Source of the DNA: Pseudomonadota bacterium
Lineage (GTDB): Bacteria; Pseudomonadota; Gammaproteobacteria; Steroidobacterales; Woeseiaceae
Direction of reading: 5' to 3'
DNA length: 28,463 bases
Assembly (NCBI GenBank): GCA_022360335.1
Contig: JAKSCZ010000474.1
Span: 1-28,463, forward strand
The notes under the pieces are model-generated. The model saw nothing but the letters and a program-made list of their open reading frames with translations, was not told where the DNA came from and did no database searches. Below, in pieces: positions 1-8,746 of this stretch (position 1 is its first letter; the number at the start of each line of letters is the position of its first letter). The translations under genes were made by a program, and so were the position numbers.

Positions 1-587
1 CAGAAGCAGGTACCGATGACGACGCCGCCGAAGGCTGCGAACGGCCAGCTCGATCGGGGGTGGAGAACGACGAATACGGCGGTCGATACGGCTACGGCAC
101 CGACCGGCCCGAGTCGGCTGAGGTACGATTGCACGTAGCCCCGGTGGGTCAGCTCTTCGACGATCGGTAGCATGAGCGAGGTGACGACGAGCGACAGCAG
201 AATCAGGTGGACAGCCGGACAGTCGTAGCGAACGACTACGTCGCCGGCAGCGGCGCCCGGTTCCGCCCCGAACGCTGCGCGGGCTACTGCGCTACCGTGC
301 CAGACGATGCGGACGAGGACCCCGATCCCGGCCGCGCACAGCACGATGCCGAGGGACAGGTCGCTCGGCCGAAAGCTGGCGCGGATGTGGCGGCGATCCT
401 TGGCTATCACCGGGAACAGGAGCAGGGCCAGTAGCGGAGGGACGGCCAGGTAGGACAGGTCCGCCGCCAGCAGCGGATCGTATCCCTCCTCGAGCAGTCG
501 GATTTGCAGCGATGCCCGCAGGAGCAGCGCGGCGACCGTCGCGACCAGGACCGCGACGACATGCTTGAGCGGCGGCGATGAATGCAT
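1..587 (-). CDS. CPBP-family intramembrane protease (C-terminus beyond left edge)
   Basis: Reading the minus strand from an ATG at 587 gives an uninterrupted frame of 195 residues that runs off the left edge. The product is very hydrophobic, with several membrane segments (for example near residues 9-21, 42-62 and 80-95). The key motif EELTHRG lies at about residues 143-149 and matches the EExxxR signature of CPBP/Abi (Rce1-like) intramembrane glutamic proteases. A second motif, FVVLH, follows at about residues 173-177, and FxxxH is the family's second catalytic motif. The real C-terminus and remaining motifs are outside the window. Its start lies 79 bases downstream of the alkB stop on the same strand, so the two may share a transcript. 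I see no convincing Shine-Dalgarno sequence before 587. The substrate cannot be inferred; family members range from prenyl-protein proteases to bacteriocin-immunity proteins. Confidence 0.8.
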   Translation of the reverse strand, partial: MHSSPPLKHVVAVLVATVAALLLRASLQIRLLEEGYDPLLAADLSYLAVPPLLALLLFPVIAKDRRHIRASFRPSDLSLGIVLCAAGIGVLVRIVWHGSAVARAAFGAEPGAAAGDVVVRYDCPAVHLILLSLVVTSLMLPIVEELTHRGYVQSYLSRLGPVGAVAVSTAVFVVLHPRSSWPFAAFGGVVIGTCF

Positions 588-666
588 CCGGCCAGTCTGG
601 GAGACGGGCCGGCCGTCTGCAGCGTGCGTTTCCCGTCGAAATCGGGAGATTCGGCCCCGGTCGGCG

Positions 667-1878
667 TCAGGGCAGGTCCGTAACGGCCGGTTCTTCCGTC
701 TTGTCGCGCCCCCACTTCAGGAAGATCGAAGCCCGCGTTTTCGGATCGACGTTGACTTTGTCCAGGTCGCCGTCGACGTGCGGCAGCGCCATCAGGCGTC
801 TGTCCATGAACCTGAACCACAACGGCGGCAGGTAGGCGAGAAGGTACATGCCGAAATAGCCGTTCGGCAGCTGCGGCAAATCGGGGAAGTGCCGAAGCGA
901 CTGGTAGCGGCGCAACGGGTGCGCGTGGTGATCCGAGTGGCGCTCGAGGTGGAACAGCGCGAGGTTGCTGAGGAGGTAATTGCAGTTCCACGAGTGATGC
1001 GGCTCGCAGCGCTCGTATTTGCCGTTCGGCAGCTTTTGGCGCAACAGCCCGTAGTGCTCGATGTAATTTGCGCTCGTCAGTTGCCAGTACGCGAATACAT
1101 GATGAACGAGCAGGAACGGCACCGCCGGCCAGCCGGCCGAGACGACGAGAATCACCGCGATCGCGGCGCTGACCGCATAGGACTGCAGAATCGGGTTGCT
1201 GTGGTGCCACGGCGGCAAACCGCGCGACCGCAGGCGCTCCAGCTCTATCTGCCACGCCCGTGCGAACGCGCCGGGAATCTCACGCAGGGCGAACCGGTAG
1301 ATGCTCTCGCCCATGCGCGCACTCGCCTCGTCTTCCGGCGTCGAAACCGCCATATGGTGGCCGCGGTTGTGCTCTACCGTGAAGTGCCCGTAGGCCGGCA
1401 CCGCCAGCACGAGCTTTGCCAGCGTCTTTTCGAGTCTCGAGTTCTTGTGCCCGAGTTCGTGCCCGGTGTTGATCGCGAGACCCGCCGTCAAGCCGGCCAT
1501 GGCGGCGAGAACCGCGAACGCCCATGCGCTGAGTCCCGCGTTGGCCGCATAGAGGGCACAGGTAAAGAGCGTCACGTAGTGCAGGGGGACGACGGCGTAG
1601 GTCAGCCGCCGGTAGTAGCGATCCCGTTCGAGCTGCATGATCACTTCGTCGGGCGGATTGTTCGTGTCTTCGCCGATCAGCCAGTCCAGGAGCGGCGTCA
1701 GGACATAGCTCGAAACGAACGGCAGCAGCAACCAGAGTTCGTAACCGGTGGCCGCGTGCAGCCAGACGCCGACGAGAACCTGCAGAGGGAAGAACAGCGA
1801 CAGCAGCCAGAGCCAGCGTTTTCGATCCACGTAGCGGATCGCCTCGCCGTTCGGAAGGACGCCCGTGTAGGCCTTCAT
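667..1878 (-). CDS. alkB: Alkane 1-monooxygenase (AlkB-type membrane di-iron hydroxylase)
   Basis: This 403-residue integral membrane protein carries all the histidine motifs of AlkB: HELGH at 140-144, EHNRGHH at 169-175, the alkane-hydroxylase signature NYIEHYG at 271-277 and LERHSDHHAH at 311-320. AlkB enzymes use a non-haem di-iron centre in the inner membrane to hydroxylate the terminal carbon of medium-chain n-alkanes. They take electrons from rubredoxin and rubredoxin reductase, neither of which is encoded here. Length and motif spacing are normal for the family. The ATG at 1878 is preceded by a strong ribosome-binding site (GGGGGAG, 4 bases upstream). A -10-like TATAAA lies on the minus strand at 1971-1966, but I see no good -35. 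The gene is divergent from the cytochrome c gene. Substrate range cannot be read from sequence; xylene-monooxygenase-like relatives are less likely given the NYIEHYG motif. Confidence 0.95.
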   Translation of the reverse strand: MKAYTGVLPNGEAIRYVDRKRWLWLLSLFFPLQVLVGVWLHAATGYELWLLLPFVSSYVLTPLLDWLIGEDTNNPPDEVIMQLERDRYYRRLTYAVVPLHYVTLFTCALYAANAGLSAWAFAVLAAMAGLTAGLAINTGHELGHKNSRLEKTLAKLVLAVPAYGHFTVEHNRGHHMAVSTPEDEASARMGESIYRFALREIPGAFARAWQIELERLRSRGLPPWHHSNPILQSYAVSAAIAVILVVSAGWPAVPFLLVHHVFAYWQLTSANYIEHYGLLRQKLPNGKYERCEPHHSWNCNYLLSNLALFHLERHSDHHAHPLRRYQSLRHFPDLPQLPNGYFGMYLLAYLPPLWFRFMDRRLMALPHVDGDLDKVNVDPKTRASIFLKWGRDKTEEPAVTDLP

Positions 1879-2083
1879 CTGTCTCCCCCGATGCCCTCTA
1901 TCGTCCCGGGATTATCCCCGGAATCGCGCGCCGGTCCAACGCGGCGCCCGAAACGGTGTCGGGTATTTATACAATCGGTGGGTAATTGCGGGCAGCGTTG
2001 CCGCAAAAAATACGTCGGACCGGATCGATGCGACGCCGGCACGCCAATTGCTCTATAGTCCTTACTGGCAAAGGTTTCGGGGT

Positions 2084-2608
2084 TTGGCATTGGCAAGGCA
2101 CTTCGGGCTGCTTGCAGCCGCCGCGCTGGTGACGATCGTCGCCGGTTGCGGCAGGGAATCCGACGGACCCGGAACCGGGTCGGGCACGGCGTCGCTGCCG
2201 ACTGCAGCGACGCTCGGGGACCAGCAGGTTCTGACGGTCGGGGAATACCTGGCCGCCGAGCCCTACGCGTCGGCGGACCGGTCGCGAGGGGAGCGGCAGG
2301 CGCAAATCTGCAAGGCGTGTCACAGTCTCGATCGGGGCGGGCCGAACACGATCGGTCCTGTGCTGTACGGGTTCTTCGGTACGGAAGCCGGGTCGCAGGG
2401 CGACTTCGAGTATTCGGCGGCGTTGCGCGACGCCGATTTCGTCTGGACACCCGACGCTCTGAATGCCTGGCTGGCGCAGCCGGGACAGTTCCTGCCCGGG
2501 AACCGGATGGTGTTTGCCGGCGTGCTCAGGCAGAGCGACAGGGATGCCCTGATCGCGTATCTGCTGGACGTTACGGCGAGCGCGGATCAAGACGGCAAAA
2601 AGGACTGA
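2084..2608 (+). CDS. Lipoprotein class I cytochrome c
   Basis: The product is a small monohaem cytochrome. From the TTG at 2084 it begins with a typical lipoprotein signal peptide ending in VAGC (lipid-attached Cys22), so it should be anchored to a periplasmic membrane face. The haem-binding CKACH is at residues 76-80. Met142 in GNRMVFAG is the likely distal haem ligand, as in cytochrome c2/c550-type proteins. It is 174 residues long. An alternative TTG start at 2048 would add 12 residues, but a TATAGT -10-like box sits at 2054-2059 and AAAGG at 2070-2074, both fitting the later start. The stop is followed 10 bases later by the DUF5658-like gene, so the two probably form a small operon. Its redox partner is unknown. 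Proximity to alkB is suggestive, but AlkB normally uses cytoplasmic rubredoxin rather than periplasmic cytochrome. Confidence 0.88.
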   Translation: MALARHFGLLAAAALVTIVAGCGRESDGPGTGSGTASLPTAATLGDQQVLTVGEYLAAEPYASADRSRGERQAQICKACHSLDRGGPNTIGPVLYGFFGTEAGSQGDFEYSAALRDADFVWTPDALNAWLAQPGQFLPGNRMVFAGVLRQSDRDALIAYLLDVTASADQDGKKD

Positions 2609-2618
2609 CGCGGAAGCT

Positions 2619-3080
2619 GTGGAATACGGAACGGCAATCGTCGAACAGCGTGACGGGGCGGACCGCCGCCGGTTCAACTGGCGTACGGTGGTCTACGGAT
2701 TCACGCTGTCGCGGCGCCGCGTGCATCGCCGGGTCGGGGACGACGGGGTCATCTTCCTCGACTGGCATCATCCCTGGCTGTTCTTCCTCGCGACGGGCAC
2801 GATGCTCCTTTCCTGTGCGGACGCTTTCCTGACCTTGCTGTTGCTCGAGCGGGGCATGGTCGAGGCGAACCCCGTAATGAAGGCCGTCATGTCCCAGGGC
2901 ACGGCGACGTTCACTGGCACCAAGCTCGCGATGACGGCCCTCGGCATCTTCGTGCTCGTTTTTCTCGCGAAGTCGCGCTTCCTCAACCGCTTCCGCACGG
3001 GCCTGCTGCTGACGGTTTTCTTCAGCCTCTACGCCTGCCTCGTCTGTTACGAACTGGTCAATCTGTTCCGACTCATGTAG
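2619..3080 (+). CDS. DUF5658-like membrane protein
   Basis: This 153-residue protein starts at a GTG preceded by GGAAG. A basic, polar N-terminal part (about residues 1-45) precedes three hydrophobic segments, at about 52-76, 102-118 and 128-150. The first segment runs into CADAFLTLLLLERGMVEANP (66-85). The arrangement of an Asp in the membrane, a Thr-Leu stretch and then E-x-NP matches what I recall of DUF5658-type proteins, whose function is unknown. It sits 10 bases behind the cytochrome c gene and is followed by an intrinsic terminator, so it is the last gene of that transcript. The family assignment rests on memory of the motif. No reaction or partner should be inferred from it. Confidence 0.75.
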   Translation: MEYGTAIVEQRDGADRRRFNWRTVVYGFTLSRRRVHRRVGDDGVIFLDWHHPWLFFLATGTMLLSCADAFLTLLLLERGMVEANPVMKAVMSQGTATFTGTKLAMTALGIFVLVFLAKSRFLNRFRTGLLLTVFFSLYACLVCYELVNLFRLM

Positions 3081-3114
3081 CGACCTTTCGTTACGCTTGC
3101 CGGATTCCACTGAA

Positions 3115-3147
3115 GGGGCGCTTGGGATAAACTAGCGCCCCTTTTTT
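3115..3147 (+). terminator. Rho-independent terminator after the cytochrome c/DUF5658 operon
   Basis: A perfect 8-bp stem pairs GGGGCGCT (3115-3122) with AGCGCCCC (3134-3141), enclosing an 11-base loop and followed directly by six T residues (3142-3147). It lies 34 bases after the DUF5658-like stop and 59 bases before sucA. It should therefore separate the upstream pair from the sucA operon, whose own promoter must lie in or around this short gap. Confidence 0.9.
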
Positions 3148-3206
3148 CGGCCCGGCCGAGGGCAGTCCACGGTTGCCGTTACGGTGCATCCCAGGTCTTT
3201 GAAACA

Positions 3207-6083
3207 ATGGCTACTTCCATAAAGGACCAACTGGCGTCCACGCCGCTGTTCGGGGGCAATGCGGCGGCCGTCGAGCGGCTGTACGAGCGATTCCTCGAGG
3301 ACCCGGCCGGCGTGCCGGCCGGCTGGCGCGGGTATTTCGAATCGATGGGCGACCCCGGCGCCGAGATCGTGCACTCGAGGATTCGCGACGAGCTGCGCGG
3401 CGCAGCGAGAGAAGGCCGCCGGGGCGGCAGGGTCACGGCGCGGGCGTCGGGCAGGCCGGTTACGTCCGCCCAGAAGCAGGCGGCCGTATCGCGGCTGATA
3501 CAGGTCTACAGTCTCCGCGGCCACCAGATCGCCGATATCGATCCGCTCGGCCTGATGGACCGCCGCGTCCCCGGCGTCCTGAAGCTCGACTATCTCGGCC
3601 TGACCGAGGCGGACATGGACGCCGAGTTCTTTACGGGCGGACTCGCCGGGACGCAGAACGAGCGTATGAAGCTGCGCGACATCCTCGCCCTGCTGAAGTC
3701 GATCTACTGCGGCAAGGTCGGTATCGAGTTTGCGCATATCTCCCGCGCGCGCGAGCGCCTGTGGCTGCGCCGGCGCTTCGAACGGACGGCCGCGGCCGAT
3801 CACCTGACGGACAGGGAGCGCATCTGGACGCTCGAACAGTTGACGAGCGCCGAGGGCATCGAGCGTTACCTGCATACGCGCTACGTCGGCCAGAAGCGGT
3901 TTTCGCTCGAAGGCGGCGAGAGCCTGATCCCGGTGCTGGACGACATCATCCAGCAGGGCGGTATCGCCGGCGTCAGGGAAATCGTCATCGGCATGGCGCA
4001 CCGCGGCCGCATCAACGTGCTCGTCAACGTTCTCGGCAAGAATCCCGAGGAACTGTTCGAGGAATTCGAAGGCAACTACGACCCCGACGAGCTGAAGGGC
4101 TCGGGCGACGTCAAGTACCACAAGGGCTTCTCGGCGGACATGAAGACGCCCGGCGGCAACGTGCACATCGCGCTGGCCTTCAACCCGTCGCATCTCGAGA
4201 TCGTCAATCCGGTCGTGCAGGGGTCGGTACGCGCACGCCAGCAGCGTCGCGGCGACCTGCAACGCGAAGAAGTGCTGCCCGTCCTCGTGCACGGCGACGC
4301 AGCGTTCGCGGGACAGGGCGTGGTCACCGAGACCTTCCAGATGTCGCAGACCAACGGGTTTCGAACCGGCGGCACCGTGCACATCGTCGTCAACAACCAG
4401 ATCGGGTTCACGACGAGCCGGCCGTCGGATGCACGCTCGACGGACTACTGCTCCGACGTCGCAAAGATGATCGAGGCGCCGATCTTCCACGTGAACGGCG
4501 ACGACCCCGAGTCCGCATTGTTCGTGAGCCGCCTCGCGCTCGAGTACCGGCAGAAGTTCAGGAAGGACGTCGTGATCGACCTCGTCTGTTACCGGCGTCA
4601 CGGTCACAACGAGGCGGACGAGCCTGCGGCCACGCAGCCGATCATGTACGGGCGTATCAAGGGCCACCCGACGACGCGTGCGCTGTACGCGGACGAACTC
4701 GAAGCGAAAGGCGTCATCGGGGCGACGACGGCCGCCGAGCTGCAGGATGCGTACCGCGACCGCCTCGACCGCGGCGAACCGGTGCCGAAATCGAGCCTGG
4801 GAATGATCGGCAACGAGTTCACGGTCGACTGGGCGCCGTTCCTGAATACGGAGTGGGACGACCCCACGGACACGACGATCAGCCCGAGGACGGCGGCGAC
4901 GCTCGGCGAGGCGATCACGACGTATCCGTCCGATCTGAAGCCGCACGGTCGCGTGCAGCGCATCATGGACGATCGCCTGAAGATGGCCAGAGGCGACATG
5001 GACATGGACTGGGGCTTCGCCGAGACGATGGCCTATGCGTCGCTGCTCGCGGAGGGGCACGACGTGCGGCTGGTCGGCCAGGACAGCGGCCGCGGCACCT
5101 TTTTCCACCGTCACGCCGTGCTGCACAACCAGCTCAACAATCGCGAGTACACGCCGCTCGAGCGAATCGTCGACCGCAAGAACGCCTTTCGCATCATCGA
5201 TTCGTTCCTGTCCGAAGAGGCCGTTCTCGGCTTCGAGTACGGCTATGCCAGCACGGCGCCCGACACGCTCGTCATCTGGGAAGCCCAGTTCGGCGATTTC
5301 GCGAACGGTGCGCAGGTCCTCATCGACCAGTTCATCAGTTCGGGCGAAGCCAAGTGGGGCCGCCTCTGCGGTCTGACGATGTTCCTGCCGCACGGGTACG
5401 AAGGGCAGGGACCCGAGCATTCGTCGGCTCGTCTCGAGCGCTTCCTGCAGCTTTGCGCCGAGCACAACATGCAGGTGTGCGTGCCGTCGACGCCGGCGCA
5501 GATGTTCCACATGCTGAGAAGACAGCACGTACGAAATTTCCGCAAGCCGCTGATCGTCCTGACGCCGAAGAGCCTCCTGAGACACAAGATGTCGGTGTCG
5601 CCGCTGACGGAACTGTCGAGCGGGCGTTTCGAGCTGATTATCCCCGAGGTCGAGGCGATTCAGCCTGACAAGACGCGCCGCCTGGTGTTCTGCAGCGGCA
5701 AGGTCTATTTCGACCTGCTCGAGGCGCGCGAAGTCCATGGGATCGACGACGTCGCGATCATCCGGATCGAGCAGCTGTATCCGTTCCCGATCGTTCAGTA
5801 TGCCGAAATCGTCGAGCAATACGCACACGTCGAGGAGATCGTCTGGTGCCAGGAGGAGCCTTTGAACCAGGGCGCCTGGTACCAGATCAAGCACCGCTTG
5901 CAGGAGCCGCTCCCCGAACGTCAACAGCTCTACTACGCCGGGCGTCCGGGCGCCGCAGCGCCGGCATCCGGCGTGTTCAAGGTGCATTTGCAACAGCAGC
6001 AGGCGCTCGTCGAAGCCGCGCTCGACATCGATACCGATGCGAGCAGGGTCAGGAAGCCTGAGAAAACGAAACGGAAGACGTAA
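3207..6083 (+). CDS. sucA: 2-oxoglutarate dehydrogenase E1 component
   Basis: The 958-residue thiamine-diphosphate enzyme decarboxylates 2-oxoglutarate and passes the succinyl group to the E2 lipoyl arm in the TCA cycle. The N-terminus carries the short E2-interacting segment found in proteobacterial E1o (ATSIKDQLASTPLFGGNA). The ThDP/Mg-binding region runs from HGDAAFAGQG (residues 362-371) to VVNNQIGFTT (394-403). The C-terminal half holds GRGTFFHRHAVLHNQ, HGYEGQGPEHSSARLERFLQ and VWCQEEPLNQGAW, all essentially as in the E. coli enzyme. Length is normal (E. coli 933). The ATG at 3207 has only a weak ribosome-binding site. The stop overlaps the sucB start by one base (TAATG), so E1 and E2 are translationally coupled. 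No sdh genes precede it, unlike the sdhCDAB-sucABCD cluster of E. coli. Confidence 0.98.
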   Translation: MATSIKDQLASTPLFGGNAAAVERLYERFLEDPAGVPAGWRGYFESMGDPGAEIVHSRIRDELRGAAREGRRGGRVTARASGRPVTSAQKQAAVSRLIQVYSLRGHQIADIDPLGLMDRRVPGVLKLDYLGLTEADMDAEFFTGGLAGTQNERMKLRDILALLKSIYCGKVGIEFAHISRARERLWLRRRFERTAAADHLTDRERIWTLEQLTSAEGIERYLHTRYVGQKRFSLEGGESLIPVLDDIIQQGGIAGVREIVIGMAHRGRINVLVNVLGKNPEELFEEFEGNYDPDELKGSGDVKYHKGFSADMKTPGGNVHIALAFNPSHLEIVNPVVQGSVRARQQRRGDLQREEVLPVLVHGDAAFAGQGVVTETFQMSQTNGFRTGGTVHIVVNNQIGFTTSRPSDARSTDYCSDVAKMIEAPIFHVNGDDPESALFVSRLALEYRQKFRKDVVIDLVCYRRHGHNEADEPAATQPIMYGRIKGHPTTRALYADELEAKGVIGATTAAELQDAYRDRLDRGEPVPKSSLGMIGNEFTVDWAPFLNTEWDDPTDTTISPRTAATLGEAITTYPSDLKPHGRVQRIMDDRLKMARGDMDMDWGFAETMAYASLLAEGHDVRLVGQDSGRGTFFHRHAVLHNQLNNREYTPLERIVDRKNAFRIIDSFLSEEAVLGFEYGYASTAPDTLVIWEAQFGDFANGAQVLIDQFISSGEAKWGRLCGLTMFLPHGYEGQGPEHSSARLERFLQLCAEHNMQVCVPSTPAQMFHMLRRQHVRNFRKPLIVLTPKSLLRHKMSVSPLTELSSGRFELIIPEVEAIQPDKTRRLVFCSGKVYFDLLEAREVHGIDDVAIIRIEQLYPFPIVQYAEIVEQYAHVEEIVWCQEEPLNQGAWYQIKHRLQEPLPERQQLYYAGRPGAAAPASGVFKVHLQQQQALVEAALDIDTDASRVRKPEKTKRKT

Positions 6084-7291
6084 TGAGTATCGAGATCAAG
6101 GTGCCGCAACTTCCCGAGTCCGTGACCGACGCGACCCTGGTCGCGTGGCACAAGGCGGTCGGCGAGGGCGTCGCCCGCGACGAGAACCTCGTCGACCTCG
6201 AGACCGACAAGGTCGTGCTCGAGGTGCCGGCGCCCGCCGCCGGTAAGCTCGCGAAGATCGTGGCAGAGGACGGTTCGACGGTCGTTGCGGGCGATGTGCT
6301 CGCGATCCTCGAAGAAGGCGAGGCCGCGGCCGCACCGGCGAAGAAAGACGTCGAAACGAACGCCGCGCCTGCGCCGAAGGCGAGCAGGGGCTCCGCGAAA
6401 ACCAGTCCGGCCGTGCGGCGCCTGCTCGAGGAGCACGACCTCGATGCCACGATGGTCACGGGGACGGGCAAGGACGGGCGCATCACCAAGGCGGACGTCA
6501 TGGCATTCCTGAAGTCGGAGAGTACGGGCGAGGTCACGCCCGGCGACCCGACGCCCGACGCCGGCGCCGAGACCGCGGCGGACGGCGCCGCACGTGAAGA
6601 AAAGCGCGTGCCGATGACGCGTCTGCGCGCGCGCATTGCGGAGCGCCTCGTCGAGGCGCAGCAGACCGCCGCAATGTTGACGAGCTTCAACGAGGTCGAC
6701 CTGACCGAAGTCATCGCGCTGCGCAAGCGTTACCGCGATGACTTCGAAAAGACGCACGGGGTTCGCCTCGGTTTCATGTCGTTCTTCGCCAGGGCCTCGG
6801 TCGAGGCGCTGAAGAAATTCCCGGTCGTCAACGCGTCGGTCGAAGGCAACGACATCGTCTATCACAATTACTTCGACCTCGGCATCGCGGTGTCCAGCGA
6901 CCGCGGCCTGATGGTGCCGGTAGTGCGCGACGTCGATCAAATGAGTTTCGCGGATTTCGAGGCCGCGCTCGGCGAGCTCGCAAAGAAAGCGCAGGACGGC
7001 ACGATCGGCATGGACGATCTGACCGGCGGCACGTTCACGATTACCAACGGCGGCATTTTCGGATCGATGATGTCGACGCCGATCCTCAATCAGCCGCAAA
7101 GCGCGATCCTCGGCATGCACGCCATCCAGCAACGCCCGACGGTCGTCGACGGGGAGATCGCGGCGCGACCGATGATGTATCTCGCGCTGACCTACGATCA
7201 CCGGATCATCGACGGCAGGGAAGCCGTGCAGTTCCTCGTGTCGATCAAGGAGCAACTCGAGGATCCGTCACGCCTGCTGCTGCAGCTTTGA
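6083..7291 (+). CDS. sucB: Dihydrolipoyllysine succinyltransferase (2-oxoglutarate dehydrogenase E2)
   Basis: This 402-residue E2 core protein accepts succinyl groups on a swinging lipoyl arm and transfers them to CoA. An N-terminal biotinyl/lipoyl domain (about 1-78) has lipoyl-Lys43 in DLETDKVVLEVP. A linker rich in Ala, Pro and Gly leads to a peripheral-subunit-binding domain (about 100-145, SPAVRRLLEEHDLD then GKDGRITKADV). The acyltransferase domain starts near 170. The catalytic motif YDHRIIDGRE holds His373 and Asp377. There is one lipoyl domain, as is usual for succinyltransferases. The ATG at 6083 overlaps the sucA stop, and GGAAGACG just upstream is the likely ribosome-binding site. 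lpdA follows after 27 bases. Confidence 0.98.
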   Translation: MSIEIKVPQLPESVTDATLVAWHKAVGEGVARDENLVDLETDKVVLEVPAPAAGKLAKIVAEDGSTVVAGDVLAILEEGEAAAAPAKKDVETNAAPAPKASRGSAKTSPAVRRLLEEHDLDATMVTGTGKDGRITKADVMAFLKSESTGEVTPGDPTPDAGAETAADGAAREEKRVPMTRLRARIAERLVEAQQTAAMLTSFNEVDLTEVIALRKRYRDDFEKTHGVRLGFMSFFARASVEALKKFPVVNASVEGNDIVYHNYFDLGIAVSSDRGLMVPVVRDVDQMSFADFEAALGELAKKAQDGTIGMDDLTGGTFTITNGGIFGSMMSTPILNQPQSAILGMHAIQQRPTVVDGEIAARPMMYLALTYDHRIIDGREAVQFLVSIKEQLEDPSRLLLQL

Positions 7292-7318
7292 GCCGAACAT
7301 AACGGGACACGACACTCG

Positions 7319-8746
7319 ATGAGCAGAAGTTTCGACGTAATCGTCATCGGCGCAGGGCCGGCCGGATATGTCGCCGCCATTCGCGCGGCGCAACACGGCA
7401 AGTCCGTCGCATGTATCGACGAATGGAAGAACAAGGACGGCAGGAACGCCTTCGGCGGGACCTGCCTGAACGCCGGGTGCATTCCGTCCAAGGCGCTGCT
7501 GGAATCCTCCGAGCTGTATCACCGTGCCGAACACGAATTCGAAAAGCACGGCATCAGGACGGGCGGTCTCGAGATGGACGTCGCTGCAATGCAGAAGCGC
7601 CGCGCGGGCATCGTTCGCCAGCTGACCGGGGGTATCGCGGGTCTTTTCAAAGCGGCGAAAGTCGAAGGACTCGTCGGTCACGGCAAACTGCTCAAGGGCA
7701 AGAAGGTCGAGTTCACGTCCGTCGAAGGGGAGCGGGAGATCGTTTCGGCCGATCATGTGATCCTGGCTTCGGGTTCGGAGCCGATCGAGCTGCCCGTCGC
7801 GAAATTCGACGGCGAGAGGATCATCGATTCCTGGGATACGCTCGAACTCGACGCGGTACCGGAAACGCTCGGCGTCGTCGGCGCCGGCGTCGTGGGCCTG
7901 GAGCTCGGGAGCGTCTGGTCGCGCCTCGGCTCGAAAGTGACCGTCCTCGAGGCCCTGGAGGATTTCCTGTACATGGCCGACCGCGACGTCGCGAAGCTCG
8001 CAGCGGCCGAGTTCAGGAAGCAGGGCATCGACATAAAGCTCGGCGCCACGGTCGGGAAAGCGACGGCGGGCAAGGGCGGCGTTGCGGTCGAGTACGAGGA
8101 CGGGAACGGTGCGCAATCGCTCGAGGTCGACAAGCTCGTAGTGGCCGTCGGCCGCCGTCCGGTGACGAACGATCTGTTCGCCGAGGATGCCGGCATACAG
8201 CTCGACGAGCGCGGTTTCATCGCCGTCGACGACGAGTGTCGAACGCGCGTCAAGGGCGTGTACGCCATCGGTGATTGCGTCAGGGGCCCGATGCTCGCGC
8301 ACAAGGGTTCGGAAGAAGGCGTCATGGTTGCCGACCTGATCGCGGGCGAAACCGCGGAGATGAACTACGCCGTGATACCGTCGGTCCTGTACACGAACCC
8401 GGAGATCGCATGGGCCGGCAAGACCGAGGAGGAGGTCAAGGCCGGCGGACGCCCCTACAAGACCGGGCAATTCCCGTTCATGGCGAGCGGCCGCGCAAAG
8501 GCGATGGAGAACACGTCGGGATTCGTCAAGATCGTCTCATCGAAAGACGACGACGAGATCCTCGGCGTGCACATCGTCGGCCCGATGGCGGGCGAGCTGA
8601 TTTCCGAGGCCGTGCTCGCGCTCGAATTCAATGCATCGACGGAAGACGTTCAGCGCACGATTCATGCGCATCCGTCGCTTGCGGAAGCCGTGCACGAGGC
8701 GGCGCTCGCGGTCGATAACCGCGCCTTGAATTTCCCCAACCGTTAA
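7319..8746 (+). CDS. lpdA: Dihydrolipoyl dehydrogenase (E3)
   Basis: The 475-residue flavoprotein reoxidises the dihydrolipoyl arm of the dehydrogenase complex and reduces NAD+. The FAD-binding GAGPAG is at residues 11-16. The redox disulphide is GGTCLNAGCIP with Cys49 and Cys54. The NAD-binding GAGVVGLELG lies near 183-192. A second FAD motif, VYAIGDCVRGPMLAHKG, is near 316-332, and the catalytic His451-Glu456 pair lies in HAHPSLAEAVHE. All key residues are present. It is the third gene of the sucA-sucB-lpdA operon, so this E3 is probably dedicated mainly to the 2-oxoglutarate complex; E3 subunits often also serve pyruvate dehydrogenase and glycine cleavage. The stop codon overlaps the left edge of a REP-like repeat. 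Confidence 0.98.
   Translation: MSRSFDVIVIGAGPAGYVAAIRAAQHGKSVACIDEWKNKDGRNAFGGTCLNAGCIPSKALLESSELYHRAEHEFEKHGIRTGGLEMDVAAMQKRRAGIVRQLTGGIAGLFKAAKVEGLVGHGKLLKGKKVEFTSVEGEREIVSADHVILASGSEPIELPVAKFDGERIIDSWDTLELDAVPETLGVVGAGVVGLELGSVWSRLGSKVTVLEALEDFLYMADRDVAKLAAAEFRKQGIDIKLGATVGKATAGKGGVAVEYEDGNGAQSLEVDKLVVAVGRRPVTNDLFAEDAGIQLDERGFIAVDDECRTRVKGVYAIGDCVRGPMLAHKGSEEGVMVADLIAGETAEMNYAVIPSVLYTNPEIAWAGKTEEEVKAGGRPYKTGQFPFMASGRAKAMENTSGFVKIVSSKDDDEILGVHIVGPMAGELISEAVLALEFNASTEDVQRTIHAHPSLAEAVHEAALAVDNRALNFPNR

Noticed and set aside
1905..1921. Near-palindrome CCCGGGATTATCCCCGG upstream of alkB.
   Set aside because: It is short, imperfect and single-copy in the window, and it lies in the likely 5' leader. 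It could be an operator, but nothing else supports that.
3132..5993. Minus-strand open frame of over 900 codons opposite sucA.
   Set aside because: High GC and biased third positions keep antisense frames open; its peptide is low-complexity and rich in Arg, Val and His, while sucA is unmistakable.
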